DNA of 64,000 nt from Schizochytrium sp. TIO01 (GCA_004764695.1 SMSO01000025.1:4318862-4382861), one strand, 5' to 3'; positions 53,001 to 62,920 are shown, counted from the stretch's first letter. Notes: a model not told the origin generated them from the sequence alone. Program-made: numbers and translations.

Positions 53001-54454
53001 GCTGCGTCTTCTTTCTTAATCTTCGCACCAGTGGTATCTTTATCCTCTCTATCTGCGTCCTCGTCATTTTCATCCTCTGATGCATGCTTGTCGGCTTCGT
53101 CCTTCTTAGACGACTTGTGGTGATGGTGGTGATGGTGATGATGATGGTGATGCTTAGAACGTCCGTTCTCAGCATCTTTCTTAGACTCCTTCCGGGACCC
53201 TTCTGAAGTGGCTTTATCTTCGTCTTCATCGTCCTTGTTGGTGCTGACGTCTTGTTTTTCCTCCATTGAGTCCTCATGTTTGGTGGTACTGCTGCTCTTC
53301 GACGCGCTCTTGGCAGCTTTAGCCTTTGCACTGCTCTTTTTAGCGGGTGTGCGACGCACCTCCTCTTCTTCTTCCTCGTCGTCGTCGTCGTCTTCGTCGT
53401 CATCATCATCCTCTTCCTCTTCTGGGGGCAGGGAGTGAACTTCGGAGACCTTCTCCCAGAAGCTGTCTCCATCATCATATGCGACCTGGACTTTTTGTCT
53501 CGTTTCGTTCACTTTCTTAACGGTGCCATGGAACCACTCCTTTTCTCCATTCCAGTATACTTTGACCCTTTTCCTCAAGAACTTCTTCTTTAGTTCCTTG
53601 GCCGTCATCGTCTCCCGGCCGTCCGCGTCCTGGCCTTCTCCACGCCGCTTGCGTTTCTTGCCTTTGTCGTCCTCGTCGCCGCCGGCCTTTTTCTTCTTCG
53701 AGAGCGGTCCTCCTCCGTCCCCCATCTTCATAGGCGGTGTACGAGGTCGCTTGCGTTTCCGCGGTTTTCCATTCGCCTGGCCTTTCTCATGCAAGAACCA
53801 GCTCTCAAAGTCCAGGCCGTCCTCGTACTCCCATGACTCCTCGCCATCGTCGTACTTCACCAGGTACTTCTTCCGAGCGCGGCTCGGATCGTAGTTGCGC
53901 ACCTTTCCGTAATAGAACCGTTCTTCACCGTCCCAGTAGACACCAACGCGTCTGCCGACAGCCTCGCGTCCCACGTAGAGTGGCGCCCTCCCGGGGGACG
54001 CTGACGCCGACGCCGGGCCTTCCTCGTCGACCTTGCCCATTCCTGCGCCGCTCTGTGTATCCTTGGCGGAGGCGGTGTTTCCGTTCTCGGAGGAGCTCTT
54101 GCTGGATGTCTGCTGGAGGCTGTTGGCGTCGCTAGATTTCCGGTTTGAGTTCGAGTTCGAGTTTAAGCTTGGGCTTGCGCTTGAACTTGAGTCTGGTTTT
54201 GGTTTTGGTTTTGAGTTCGAATTTGGGTTTGAGTTTGGGTTTGAGCTCGAGCTCGAGCCTGGGTCTGCACCCGCGTTCGCAGAGCTAGCGCCCTGCCTCG
54301 AGGCTTTGTCTGCTGCTGCTGCTGCGTCTCCTCCTTCTTGTGTTTTTTTCAATCCCTCAGAGCTCCTCTTGCCGTCGTCTTCCTCCTCGTTGTTGTTGTC
54401 GTTCTCGTTGTTGTTGTTGTCGTTGCTCTTCAGATCGGGCCTGGGCTCCGCCAT
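50009..54454 (-). CDS. Tudor-like / coiled-coil / ankyrin-repeat protein
   Basis: The protein has 1481 aa from ATG 54454. Residues 1-150 are Asn/Ser/Lys-rich low complexity. Two Tudor-like barrels follow: VGVYWDGEERFYYGKVRNYD with VKYDDGEESWEYED (about 162-215), and VKVYWNGEKEWFHGTVKKVN with VAYDDGDSFWEKV (about 294-340). Next come an acidic block, a run of 12 His flanked by Lys (436-447), and a highly charged coiled coil of KAKEEAD/KAKEEAE heptads (about 534-670). From about residue 805 to the C-terminus are roughly a dozen ankyrin repeats (for example TPNGASLLHLACALGHNDMV and DAIGRTPLAWACVANNVEAI). The Tudor-like part suggests binding of methylated or charged tails, perhaps on chromatin; the ankyrins suggest a scaffold. 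That is inference from domains. The frame is intact. Confidence 0.85.
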   Translation of the reverse strand: MAEPRPDLKSNDNNNNENDNNNEEEDDGKRSSEGLKKTQEGGDAAAAADKASRQGASSANAGADPGSSSSSNPNSNPNSNSKPKPKPDSSSSASPSLNSNSNSNRKSSDANSLQQTSSKSSSENGNTASAKDTQSGAGMGKVDEEGPASASASPGRAPLYVGREAVGRRVGVYWDGEERFYYGKVRNYDPSRARKKYLVKYDDGEESWEYEDGLDFESWFLHEKGQANGKPRKRKRPRTPPMKMGDGGGPLSKKKKAGGDEDDKGKKRKRRGEGQDADGRETMTAKELKKKFLRKRVKVYWNGEKEWFHGTVKKVNETRQKVQVAYDDGDSFWEKVSEVHSLPPEEEEDDDDDEDDDDDEEEEEEVRRTPAKKSSAKAKAAKSASKSSSTTKHEDSMEEKQDVSTNKDDEDEDKATSEGSRKESKKDAENGRSKHHHHHHHHHHHHKSSKKDEADKHASEDENDEDADREDKDTTGAKIKKEDAATKKTLVENEKGTAANSKLNITNKDEDKSHKDSASASADDGDSAAAAAAKKVKDEADEKAKDEADKKAKEEADKKAREEADKKAREEADRKAKEEADRKAKEEANKKAKEEADKKAKEEADKKAKEEADKRAKEEAERKAKEEAERKAKEEAERKAKEEAELKAKQEAERKAKEEEEAREKARLEKEAEEERKRKEAEEAEAARKKKQQEEEEERKRKEEEEAERKRKEEEEMDPAILLSKVVPAPAKQEDAVGWRVEYVSVEKPRDGPLKGQCVAYKAEGDKYIMVPSSVEGKLGELNVEQGIIVDYKERVPTPILQRRFMKGDASSVEKLLRAGADLHKLKPVEGREIFDVVLSKTAASGRADMIRVLLADEFELPISEETLAKLFKCAVDDLKNPVLLRCILDKASRMDTAFESDEVRDDLFRFCVEHILKLNAEGKLEKLDQMVVETLSAEKPFGFHLDKALHASAQQPSMRDNRSNSVVEGTPLLQAMARGNIPMAMRLMDMELRKAGAAEKPLTLSPAHWQCTLSEQWASMEEPWGLHSPIRFILFFYIVTRSFTEVRMLTRIITWMRRNKLIDLNSGTKEDEAPPLIFLCTLTEKRMRLQVRVAMMQLCQAGANPNVMFKGATPLRACVKHRNGRFIKLLVKECKADPQHASPLLLACELGHEEEVDALIACGAKINPEVFSSGPGIISKLFKGKLSLLEQILGGPDASEATKREMATHVLLDLCYVDDPDAGLVESLLKVGADPNMQLPDPSPSENKSANSNSNINGNNTSKAAEPLLPSKVRRRPRKPILAALTENKPELVRLMIDKGNLDINTIQDESTSHSLLVWACEQGQMQLVNTLLDAGADVNALSGAKHARTNALITALRTSNTDLLARLLQNPSANVNMDTPNGASLLHLACALGHNDMVALLLKHGAHVNVVDAIGRTPLAWACVANNVEAIRLLASAGADMHHADRDGSSALDVAIQQGNTSVALVLVEQGAVLPHLNK
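52450..52860 (-). repeat. 21-bp tandem repeat coding for KAKEEAD heptads
   Basis: About nineteen 21-bp units inside the ankyrin-repeat gene encode KAKEEAD/E-type heptads (variants KAREEAD, RAKEEAE, KAKQEAE). They form a long, highly charged single helix or coiled coil. Confidence 0.9.
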
Positions 54455-54656
54455 GGCGCCGCCCTCGCCTCAGCGCCCGCGCAAGCGCTCCAGACGCCGC
54501 CACGCCGCCTCCGACGGCAGCGGACGGGCCCGCGGATCCTCCACGCCGCCCCGCCCTCCGCCGCTCCGCGACACCGCCGAGCCCTCGCCGAGCGAAGGGG
54601 TAATGAATGAATGATCTCTCAACTTCTTTTCCTCCTTCTTCTTCTTCTCTCTTTCT

Positions 54657-54955
54657 ATTCTATTCAATTCATTCTTCTCTTTCTATCTATTCATTCTATC
54701 TATTCTATTCGTTCTATTCATTCTATCTATTCATATTCTATTCATTCTATTTATTCATTCTATTCATTCTATTCATTCTATTCATTCTATTCATTCTATT
54801 CATTCTATTCATTCTATTCATTCTATTCATTCTATTTATTCATTCTATTCATTCTATTCATTCTATTCATTCTATTCATTCTATTCATTCTATTCATTCT
54901 ATTCATTCTATTCATTCTATTCATTCTATTCATTCTATTCATTCTGTTCGTTCTG
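54657..54955. repeat. 10-bp microsatellite, unit TTCATTCTAT
   Basis: About 300 bp of almost unbroken TTCATTCTAT units, degenerate at both ends (TATC, GTTC variants). The unit lacks stop codons on the plus strand, so long spurious frames of Ser/Ile/His or Phe/Ile/Leu repeats appear. Confidence 0.95.
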
Positions 54956-55315
54956 TTCACTCCAATTCAAATCACTTCTTCGCTTTCAATTGATTATTGA
55001 ACATTCATTCCCTCTCAATCTCTGATCTTTTACAACATCTTTCTTCTCCCTCTTATTCTTCCTAGCTACCTGCTACCACATAGCACCCGCCTACCGCCCG
55101 CTACCCTTATAGGACCTACCTACGCCTCTCTACCCCCATATTGGCGCCCATATCTGTACTTAATATGTATATATATCTTCGCCGTGAGGATTCATTTCTT
55201 TATTTCTTTTAGCTTACTTACAGACTACTACTGCGCGCCTATTGGCTCCTACTGCGCCCTCCTTCCAAATTTTTCTCCTTCGTCTCTCCTAGGCCTCTCG
55301 CTAGCCCTCGCTATC

Positions 55316-55417
55316 CCCCGATTGTCCACTTGCAGGCCTCCAATTGTCTACTTGCAGCCTCCAATTATCTACTTGCGGGCGCCCATTGTGCACTTGTGGC
55401 CCCCCATTGTCTACTAT
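55316..55417. repeat. Degenerate minisatellite, about 20-24-bp unit
   Basis: Five copies are related to CCCATTGTCTACTTGCAGGC, with point changes and small indels. Confidence 0.8.
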
Positions 55418-55648
55418 CAACGGTCTTGCTCATCGCAGTAAGTAAGTGGGATGTTCTCTGTGTCTGTTTATCTAATAACCCAAACAATCAAAATCCAAAG
55501 TTAACATTTCTTCCCTTTACTAAGTTTCTACATAATTAAACAACATCAACAACATACTACCCTCATCTACTCTAAACTATATAAAGCAGCACTAGAGAAG
55601 AAGAAAAAACCAATTAACAAAGAACAAATAACAAAAAAACAAAAAAAA

Positions 55649-55650
55649 GA

Positions 55651-55681
<31 letters not shown>

Positions 55682-55697
55682 TTTCTTTCTTTCCTTC
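55649..55697. repeat. TTTC tetranucleotide repeat
   Basis: About twelve TTTC units with two CTTCC interruptions. Confidence 0.9.
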
Positions 55698-56449
55698 AAT
55701 AACATTAATACTGCTGTTTCCGTGCCCCTAGCACCTCATCTATCGTTAACGATAGCACCTCCGCTGCGCAGTTTTACGAGGATGAGGATCCCACGCCAGA
55801 AACCTGAGCAGGCGGCCGCAGCTCTTGGGCGCCAGAGGACGCGTGCTGCCGAGGTCCCTCCGGGGGCCCCTGGCCCTGTTTCCCCAGGCTGGAGCGGCTT
55901 CGCGGCGGGTTCGCGGCGGCTTCTGGGGCTCCTGCCCTGCATCCTTGAGCTCTTCTCTCTCTCTCAATCTTCGCAATCAGAGACTTATTAAACCATTTTG
56001 TTTTGTTACTGTTTCGGTATCATTCTCTTCGCTGAGCCGTTCCAAAGCAGTGAAAGTGAACAGAACGGGTAAACCATGAGTGCATATTATTATTTTCAAC
56101 TGTTATGATCATAAATCAGATGGGAAAACAAACAAACACGTTCATTCCAGCCTCGCAAGACAGCCGCTATGGGCCCATGGCCGGGCAGGCTGGCAGGCAG
56201 GCAGGCAGGCAGGTGGGAAGGTAGGCAGGTCCTGGGCAGCCCCGGAGGGGTTGGAGAGCAGGGTTTGCTGGTCTATCTTTGGCTGTTCGTTGATTTCTTT
56301 CTCTTATTTTTCTTTTTTCCTTTTCTTTCCTTTTGCTGCTTTCTCAAAGTTTCAATCCAAAACGCATTCGCTTCTTTTAGTTTTGATTTATAGAAAAGAA
56401 AAGAAAAAGAAGTGAATAGCTTTGATCTCTCTTTGCAGAAAATCTCTCC

Positions 56450-56586
56450 GTTCATTGAATGATGCATTCATTCATTCGTTCGCTTATGCATTTAATGGTT
56501 CATTGAGAGATTCATTGAGAGATTCATTCGTTTACTCATTCGATGATTCATTCATTCATTCATTCATTCATTGATTTCTTCATTTC
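56450..56586. repeat. ATTC-rich tetranucleotide repeat region
   Basis: A perfect ATTC core at about 56546-56571 is surrounded by diverged units including two GAGATTCATT copies. Confidence 0.85.
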
Positions 56587-57610
56587 TTCAGAGTGGTTTT
56601 TCCCGTCATACTTTTCCCTCTTTCTTTGTGAGAAGGACTTTGGGTTTGTTTTTTCCAACAAATACAGAGCAGAACCACTACTATCACCCTCTACCCTTTA
56701 CCGCTAAGGGTGCCCAAAAGTATCTTCCAGATAGGAGTCAGATAGAGATTATTGCTAAGCCTTCAACAAGCAGACGGAAGGAGTTTAGGACAACCCGCGG
56801 GTTGATAGATTGCTTATGCGCGGCATTTTGGACGCGGCTCTTAAGGGTTTTGGTTAGGTGGAGTAGTCCCCACAAGCGCTGGTGTGCAGAGGAGGCCGTG
56901 CTAACTGTTTTCAGTAGATAGCGCTATCCCTCCTGTCCAAAAAGCGTTGAAGCCTGAGGCCTGGGCGTATTTTATTGCTTTCTGCCCAATATAATTATAA
57001 TAACTTTCTTTCTCTTCCTTCCTCTTTCTTTTCTTTATAGACTCTCTCCAATCCAAGTTCAAGAAAGCGGAGAAAAGGAACACTTTAAATGAACGAAGAA
57101 CAGCTAAGCGGGCCTCTATCGTTCTTCCATACCCCCTTATCTCCCGCTCCCTCCTGCGCCGGGAAGGGCCCTTTGCGGGGCTACAGTGGGAGTCATGCTG
57201 CATGCGTTCATTTCCTTCACTTGGAGTTCCTGGAACACGTGGAACGCTCCTTTCTCCTTTCTCCTTTCTTTCATTCTCTCTTTCTTTCAAGATCAGATCT
57301 TTCGTTTATTTCTCTGTTTGTTAGCAGAAACGGAAGCTGCTCCTTATTTCGCAGGAGCGCCAGCCTGGACTCCCTCCCTCCCTCCCTCCCTCCAGGCAGG
57401 GAAGAAGCCGCCTCTCCCTTGGACCAGGAGCTGCAACGAGCGAGGAAGGGCCCTGCTTTCTCGAGTCTCTGCAGCCTCAACGCGGTCGCCGTCTTTGTCC
57501 TCTCCTCTCTCTTTGCTTCTTATGAAAGGCAAGCAGTTGAAAGATATATATATATCTTACTTACTAATCCTTTGGCAATCATTTATGTTTATGATTTTAA
57601 TTTCTTTGTT

Positions 57611-57672
57611 TGAATGAATGAATGAATGAATGAATTAATTAATTGAAATTGAAATTGAAATTGAAATTGAAA
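57611..57672. repeat. GAAT then TTGAAA repeats
   Basis: About six GAAT units pass into a short TAAT run and then five TTGAAA units. Confidence 0.9.
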
Positions 57673-58370
57673 CTACTAAGTCAAAAACCATTGAACCGAT
57701 AGAATAGAATATGGGAGATATGTGTATCCTATGCCCATATGTAAAGAGAGGGAGAAAGATTGAAAAGACGGGTAAAACGTATGCTACGCTCTCCTAATGT
57801 TTACCGCAGAGGACTTTTTCCCATCAGTCGCAGAGCCAAGGACTAGGAGTGCGGTAGGACTCGCTAGTCAGCCGTTAAGACGTTCTTGTGTGTGCAGCTA
57901 TAGGAGCTGGTTAGGGGCTGCTAGGAGGAGGAGGAGGCCAGAGAGGGTATAGAGTATATATATATATATGTAAAGCTTCTCAGGAGAGGGATTGAGGGGT
58001 TGAGTTGAGGTCGGGAGATATGCATGAAAGGGGACCTGCAAAGTTTGGATGCAGAGAATCAACTGTGCGAATCTACTGGCTAGCCATCCGGCGCTTGAGA
58101 TTTGTATTAGGTTGTGGGCTGCTTTAACGTGGAAGGTTGTCACCGCGGAAGCAAGAGACAATTTGCAGCCAATATCCAGGCCACTTCCAACAATGGTAGA
58201 ATTGCTGCAATGCTATAACAACGATCTTACCCGTCAGGAAAGGAAAGACTCAATGTGCAAGGTCATTTGATCATTTCAAGAATATTATTGTAATTCTTAA
58301 ACAAAAACACCACGTACCCACAGTGTGCCCCTCACAATGATGCCGAGGGAAACCTCACTCTTGTAACTTG

Positions 58371-60068
58371 CTATTCAAATAGAATCGCACTGCCAACACT
58401 CTCAACAGTGCGCATAAGTTGATCTTTTTCTTTTAATGCTGGTTTTCTGCGTGTAGTTTCATCAAGGATTTTCGGAGACATCTTCAGCAAGTTTGTAGGG
58501 GTCATCGGTGTCGAACATGTTTCAAGCTTGGCAATGACTTGAACACCGATTGTGGTCCGTTCTCCATGCCAATCTGAAAAGACCCATTCTGAAGGTGTAA
58601 AGACAAATTTGTCAGATCTTCGATCATTATTATACTGGCAAGAAACATGCCCCTTATTCAGAACCAAATATGCTCGGGGGGAACCTCTAAAATAGCTATT
58701 CGTACGAATCTTTTCAATGTAAAATGGCTGACAAATGCTATTGGTTTCGCCACTCGATTCTTCAAAGCGACAAAAATGACCATCTTTGAAGTATCCTGAC
58801 GTAGGATTGCCTAACATGGCTAGTTTATCATCTACATTGAAAACTCGAGAATAAGCCCCAAACTCCATTGTCACAACGAGACTAAGGATTCGAAGTGTAT
58901 ACGAGTCGCTAAAACTGGAATCAAGATCATCTGCTACGGCAATCTTCACTTCAACAGGCTTGTTTATCTTGCTTCCAGACACTGTTACAATCACCGGGAA
59001 GTCTGCTGTAACGTCATGTCGAGGAGTTGGCTTTGGGCAGAACTGACCGGAAAACTCTTTTGCTTGGAGGGGATCTTTATCAGCCAGCTCCACAACAGTA
59101 GCACTAGAGAATGAACTGTGCCAAAGTTTAGCTTGAATATCAAACTTACCCATCGGCATAAACTCGCAAGTAGAATCTGAATAGGTAGCGACAAGGAGAC
59201 ACTCTAATGAAACTAGATCTTGCTCACACACATAACCTTCATGAGATACGTCGCAACGTCTAGGATCTATTGGCTTGAGTACCACATCCCCAACCTTGCA
59301 GGTATCTAGGAACCTCAATTCAAGAGGTACGTCTTGCAGAATTAAAGTGGTGACAACATGCAAGCGACTACTAGCCACCAAACGATCCGTGCAGGGTTCC
59401 ATCCAGTAGTCCTTAATTTGCATTATGTTTGGATCTACGTGCACGCGAGCAATCCTTACATCAAAGCGAATATGCAGTTGCAAAGGGTTATTGACCCTTT
59501 TCTCCCCAGGGTTGCATTCTGTGGGAGTCGAAATACTTACGAAAGCTTCCACGCCTCGATATACCTGCTCACTAGTTACATGAATGACCTCTGGTACCAC
59601 TTGCGTACAGCTTTGAAGTATTTCAATGAATCCACTTGCGTTCACCTGACTAGAGTATCTTCCTTGGCCATTCCCTTCAAGATGCATCAGACAATATCCG
59701 TGAATGTTCTCAAGACCGACTCTTAAGATCACCTCAGGCGGGAATGAGCAACTATCTGTGGCAGCGTTTGTCTTGCGAAGTTCAAGAACTACGGCTTCGA
59801 GCTCACCACGCTCACGCATCACAAAATTCTGCACAGAAAAGGCAGGATCGTTGTTCTCACCCTCGACGCCCAGCTCGCTAATATTGGTTATCTTCAGAGC
59901 TGCAACATTATTGTCAAACACTTCAGACTTTTCAAGGAGTTTTGCAAAACCCTTTTTTGCCTCAACACGTAGACTTCTCAAAGGAAATCCGGCTACAACA
60001 GTTGTAAGTGCTATGAGTAACAACAACAGCGTTACAACCGCAACAGCGGTCCTGCCACAAGCCACCAT
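58371..60068 (-). CDS. Unrecognised secreted or membrane-anchored Cys-containing protein
   Basis: The protein has 565 aa from ATG 60068; the frame runs five codons further to a GTG, which I reject. The N-terminus VVTLLLLLIALTTVVAG (residues about 11-27) is a strong signal peptide or type II anchor. The rest is hydrophilic with many beta-strand-like stretches and scattered cysteines (for example SCSFPPE, PTECNPGEK, LDTCKVGD, DPRRCDVSHEGYVCEQ, SICQPFYIE), suggesting disulfide-bonded extracellular domains. N-glycosylation sequons such as NAS (in QVNASGF) occur. There is no other membrane segment and no catalytic motif I know. It may be a lineage-specific cell-surface or secreted protein; no function is proposed. 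Confidence 0.75.
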   Translation of the reverse strand: MVACGRTAVAVVTLLLLLIALTTVVAGFPLRSLRVEAKKGFAKLLEKSEVFDNNVAALKITNISELGVEGENNDPAFSVQNFVMRERGELEAVVLELRKTNAATDSCSFPPEVILRVGLENIHGYCLMHLEGNGQGRYSSQVNASGFIEILQSCTQVVPEVIHVTSEQVYRGVEAFVSISTPTECNPGEKRVNNPLQLHIRFDVRIARVHVDPNIMQIKDYWMEPCTDRLVASSRLHVVTTLILQDVPLELRFLDTCKVGDVVLKPIDPRRCDVSHEGYVCEQDLVSLECLLVATYSDSTCEFMPMGKFDIQAKLWHSSFSSATVVELADKDPLQAKEFSGQFCPKPTPRHDVTADFPVIVTVSGSKINKPVEVKIAVADDLDSSFSDSYTLRILSLVVTMEFGAYSRVFNVDDKLAMLGNPTSGYFKDGHFCRFEESSGETNSICQPFYIEKIRTNSYFRGSPRAYLVLNKGHVSCQYNNDRRSDKFVFTPSEWVFSDWHGERTTIGVQVIAKLETCSTPMTPTNLLKMSPKILDETTRRKPALKEKDQLMRTVESVGSAILFE

Positions 60069-61021
60069 GCTTCGCTGGTCCACTCTGTTTATGGGATTGG
60101 AACAACGCCTTCTCAGTTTTAGCCTTCAAGTTTTGTTTCGGGTACTGCTGTTCTAGTTGGAAAACCCTCGGACTTCGAAATGCATGGGGGTTCGATTACT
60201 TACCTCTTATGACTCTCAATTAGCATTTCTTCAGGTCATAAGCACTATAACGTGATTGTCAGCACATGAACAAGCAAGCGAGCAAGTAGAAACCCAAGAA
60301 TGTAAAAAGCACGAGGGGCTATTCTGCGTGATCAAAGAAGGCATACCTTAAACATACAAAGTTCTGCAATCCCAAATTCCAAATACTCAGGCTGTCCGGG
60401 TCTGCTTAGTTGTGAGGAAAGTGCAGGAAAGAAATTTCGAGATTGGGTAATCGTGCCTTTATACTCTTGGTACACATGGTCGCTCACGACCCTCACTGGA
60501 AGGAGAAAAGGGGAAGGAAGGAAAAGGAGGGACAAATTAGCGTTCAGGGTGGCGTCAAACTATCCAACCGTGCGGTTGGTCGGCTTTCCTTTCTTTGTTA
60601 TTCAATCGCTATGTTGAAGGCCTCTATCTCTATTTCCACCCCTATGTGTGCACGAATCACAAAATAACTTGCACAGGCAATGAGAATGTTGGCTGACGCG
60701 TATGCTCGTTTGTACCACCACCCAGGCCCTGCTTCTGAGCTCGTGTAATCTTAGAACATATGCAGAAAGTTTTTACTTGCGAGAAGGTGCAGCTCAACTG
60801 ATACAACTCGAAGAGTTCTCTTCAAGGGTAAAACTTCTATTTGGCTTGAAATCACTCTTCAAAAGCTTCTCTCGTCACAAAATGAAACTGTTCTCAAAGC
60901 TTCTGTATTCTGCACCACTCAAACAACTAAATCCTTACTCGATTGCAAGACAAAATGGGACAGATGGATCTTCTTTTGAAGTTTTAGAAGAAAGTATTTA
61001 CTAACCTTAAGGGTGGTATGC
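60069..61021. other. Spacer between two minus-strand genes
   Basis: Upstream region of the secreted-protein gene and 3' flank of the oxidoreductase gene. A 100-codon plus frame (60702-61004) has no recognisable features. Nothing else was seen. Confidence 0.5.
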
Positions 61022-62920
61022 TCAATACATGAAGGATTCGGTGACGACATTATGCGGTTTAGGCGCTTGTGCGGAGGACCAAGCCGATTGGAAATGAGCC
61101 ACGAATGGATCGGTTCCGCAGGCAAATAGAGCCTCTATTTTTGCATCTTCATAGCCTTGTAGTCCTTGTCTAATTGCTTCCGGACTGACCCGGCCATTGA
61201 AGTAATACAGTTTGCCTTCTTTTGATTCTGGTAGGCTCACTTGGTCCTCAACTCTTGTAAGATTAATTACGATTCGAATACGAGAGCTTACAAGAGCTTG
61301 GAGCTCACGTGAGAAAATCACGTCAGCTGCGTTTTTCGCTGAGAGAAAGACAATCGCCGTTTGTCCAGTCATGGCCATCCGACGCAGGTTTGAGATCACA
61401 GGCGTCACCCCTGAACCTGCTGCGGCAAAGACGTATATCCCTTCCTTGTCTTGGCCATCATCGGAAGCACATACTCCTTCAGAATGTGCTTCAACAACAT
61501 CATCTGCAGACGACCTCCACGGATGGCGTACACAGAAATTTCCCTCGATACCTAAGAGGCGAAGCTTGAGCTTACGCAATTCCTGCATGTCGTGTAAGAG
61601 ACCTGATACCTTGCCTCCCTTTTTATGTTTTACAGTGATGGCAATGCGGGTGTCACCTCCAGCACTTGAAGATCCCTGGCGTGGTGTCGAAGAAATGGTC
61701 CAAGCTCGATTAAATGAATCTTCGCCATTTTCAATCAGGAAGTTTCCATATTGCCCTGGCTCATAATTGATAGGACGACTCAAGGCCAAGTAAAATGTAG
61801 ATGTGTCCTCTGTCTGCGGCATGATCTGGGTGATTCGCACAGGATCACCTGAGCGCGTAGCTGCAGGGGGGTTGAATGGCGATGGAATTGGGTCATCAGT
61901 AGATACCATACGCAATGCACTCTTCATGAGAAGCGCTGAGGCGATTTCAAGATGGATAACCCGCTGCGAGCCGGGCATCGACGAATCCTTATTGAAGTCA
62001 ATTTTGGCAGATGCTTTGATCTGTACAATGTCTCCATTGGCAAAATTAACGAATAGGAGACCAACCCGAGGATCAAGAGCGATATTACCAAGCGTGTTGA
62101 AAAAGAAATTTCCGACATATTCGGGATAAACCAATGTTCTGGGCCCAACCGGTTTGACGAAGCCAGGTGGCCCACCTCTGTGCGAGGCGTCTAAACCATT
62201 GTCTTCTCCTCCAGATACTATGAAAAATGTGTCTGCATGGCGGATCATGTCATGCAGGGCGACAAGTTCCTCGTCGTATTGCAGAAGCTGCACCTTGGGG
62301 CCTCTGTTGCCGTGTCGCACAGGGTTAGGCTTCCAAGTCCTGGCCTGAATGTATTTAGGGCAGTTTCCGTACGACTGTCGAACGCGAGCTTTGATTTTGG
62401 CATCACTGGTATTGTTTTGGTCTACAACAACGCCATTGAGGCGCGCTCGCTGTCTTCTATCAAGCTCGATCCGTAGCATACCAACTTGAGCGTTAGGTCG
62501 TTGTAAATTCTTCTCTAAAGGATCACCTCGGATGATGCCATTTGCATTGAGTTCGAATGTTTGCCCATCTTGCGGAATGCTTACAAGGCCTTTATCGGCT
62601 GGCAGCGGGTCTAGCGACGCACCAGCACCTTGGGGCAATGAAGATATCGGGGCTTGCATAATGGACGCTCGCGGATGCCCGTCAGCATCTTGGCTTGCTA
62701 CGACAAGCCAGGATGCATCTTCAAAAAAGTCCTTGTAGTTGTCACGGATAGTGTCTGAGATAAAGTCATTGTACTGCGCTCGCACCTGAGCAGCGTCCAC
62801 AGGGCCCATAACCTGCTCCTGCACCTTGATTTCACCCACGTGCCACGGCCCGATGCCTCCATTGTCTTGGTACTCTGACATAGCTACTAATGAAAGCCAC
62901 GCCGCCGCTCCAATCCTCAT
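61022..62920 (-). CDS. Pyridoxamine-oxidase-like FMN domain fused to a ferredoxin-reductase-like FAD/NAD(P) module
   Basis: The protein has 632 aa from ATG 62920; ATG 62881 (MSEYQDNGG) is an alternative, and the frame continues to TTG 62965. The N-terminal part (about 15-340) is of the PNPOx-like split-barrel type: GPWHVGEIKVQEQ, WLVVASQDADGHPRASIMQ, and YVGNFFFNTLGNIALDPRVGLLFVNF. The C-terminal half is an FNR-type reductase. Its FAD-binding part is PINYEPGQYGNFLI with RAWTISSTP. Its NAD(P)-binding part is GIYVFAAAGSGVTPVISNLRRM with ALFACGTDPFV. No 2Fe-2S cysteine cluster follows, although bacterial relatives often carry one at the C-terminus. This two-part architecture is common in bacteria, so bacterial origin is plausible. 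Electron flow from NAD(P)H through FAD to the FMN site is inferred; the substrate is unknown. Confidence 0.88.
   Translation of the reverse strand: MRIGAAAWLSLVAMSEYQDNGGIGPWHVGEIKVQEQVMGPVDAAQVRAQYNDFISDTIRDNYKDFFEDASWLVVASQDADGHPRASIMQAPISSLPQGAGASLDPLPADKGLVSIPQDGQTFELNANGIIRGDPLEKNLQRPNAQVGMLRIELDRRQRARLNGVVVDQNNTSDAKIKARVRQSYGNCPKYIQARTWKPNPVRHGNRGPKVQLLQYDEELVALHDMIRHADTFFIVSGGEDNGLDASHRGGPPGFVKPVGPRTLVYPEYVGNFFFNTLGNIALDPRVGLLFVNFANGDIVQIKASAKIDFNKDSSMPGSQRVIHLEIASALLMKSALRMVSTDDPIPSPFNPPAATRSGDPVRITQIMPQTEDTSTFYLALSRPINYEPGQYGNFLIENGEDSFNRAWTISSTPRQGSSSAGGDTRIAITVKHKKGGKVSGLLHDMQELRKLKLRLLGIEGNFCVRHPWRSSADDVVEAHSEGVCASDDGQDKEGIYVFAAAGSGVTPVISNLRRMAMTGQTAIVFLSAKNAADVIFSRELQALVSSRIRIVINLTRVEDQVSLPESKEGKLYYFNGRVSPEAIRQGLQGYEDAKIEALFACGTDPFVAHFQSAWSSAQAPKPHNVVTESFMY

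Larger units (their letters stand above)
54455..58370. other. 3.9-kb low-complexity spacer
   Basis: No supported gene. It has a GC-rich start (54455-54600, upstream of the ankyrin-repeat gene), a long 10-bp microsatellite, a degenerate minisatellite, and TTTC, ATTC, GAAT and TTGAAA arrays. Frames of 80-190 codons here are by-products of stop-free simple sequence and pyrimidine-rich tracts. No RNA gene was recognised. Confidence 0.6.

Noticed and set aside
54607-55000. Two 128-129-codon plus-strand frames of Ser/Ile/His or Phe/Ile/Leu repeats
   Set aside because: They are pure translation of the stop-free TTCATTCTAT microsatellite, with no other coding features.
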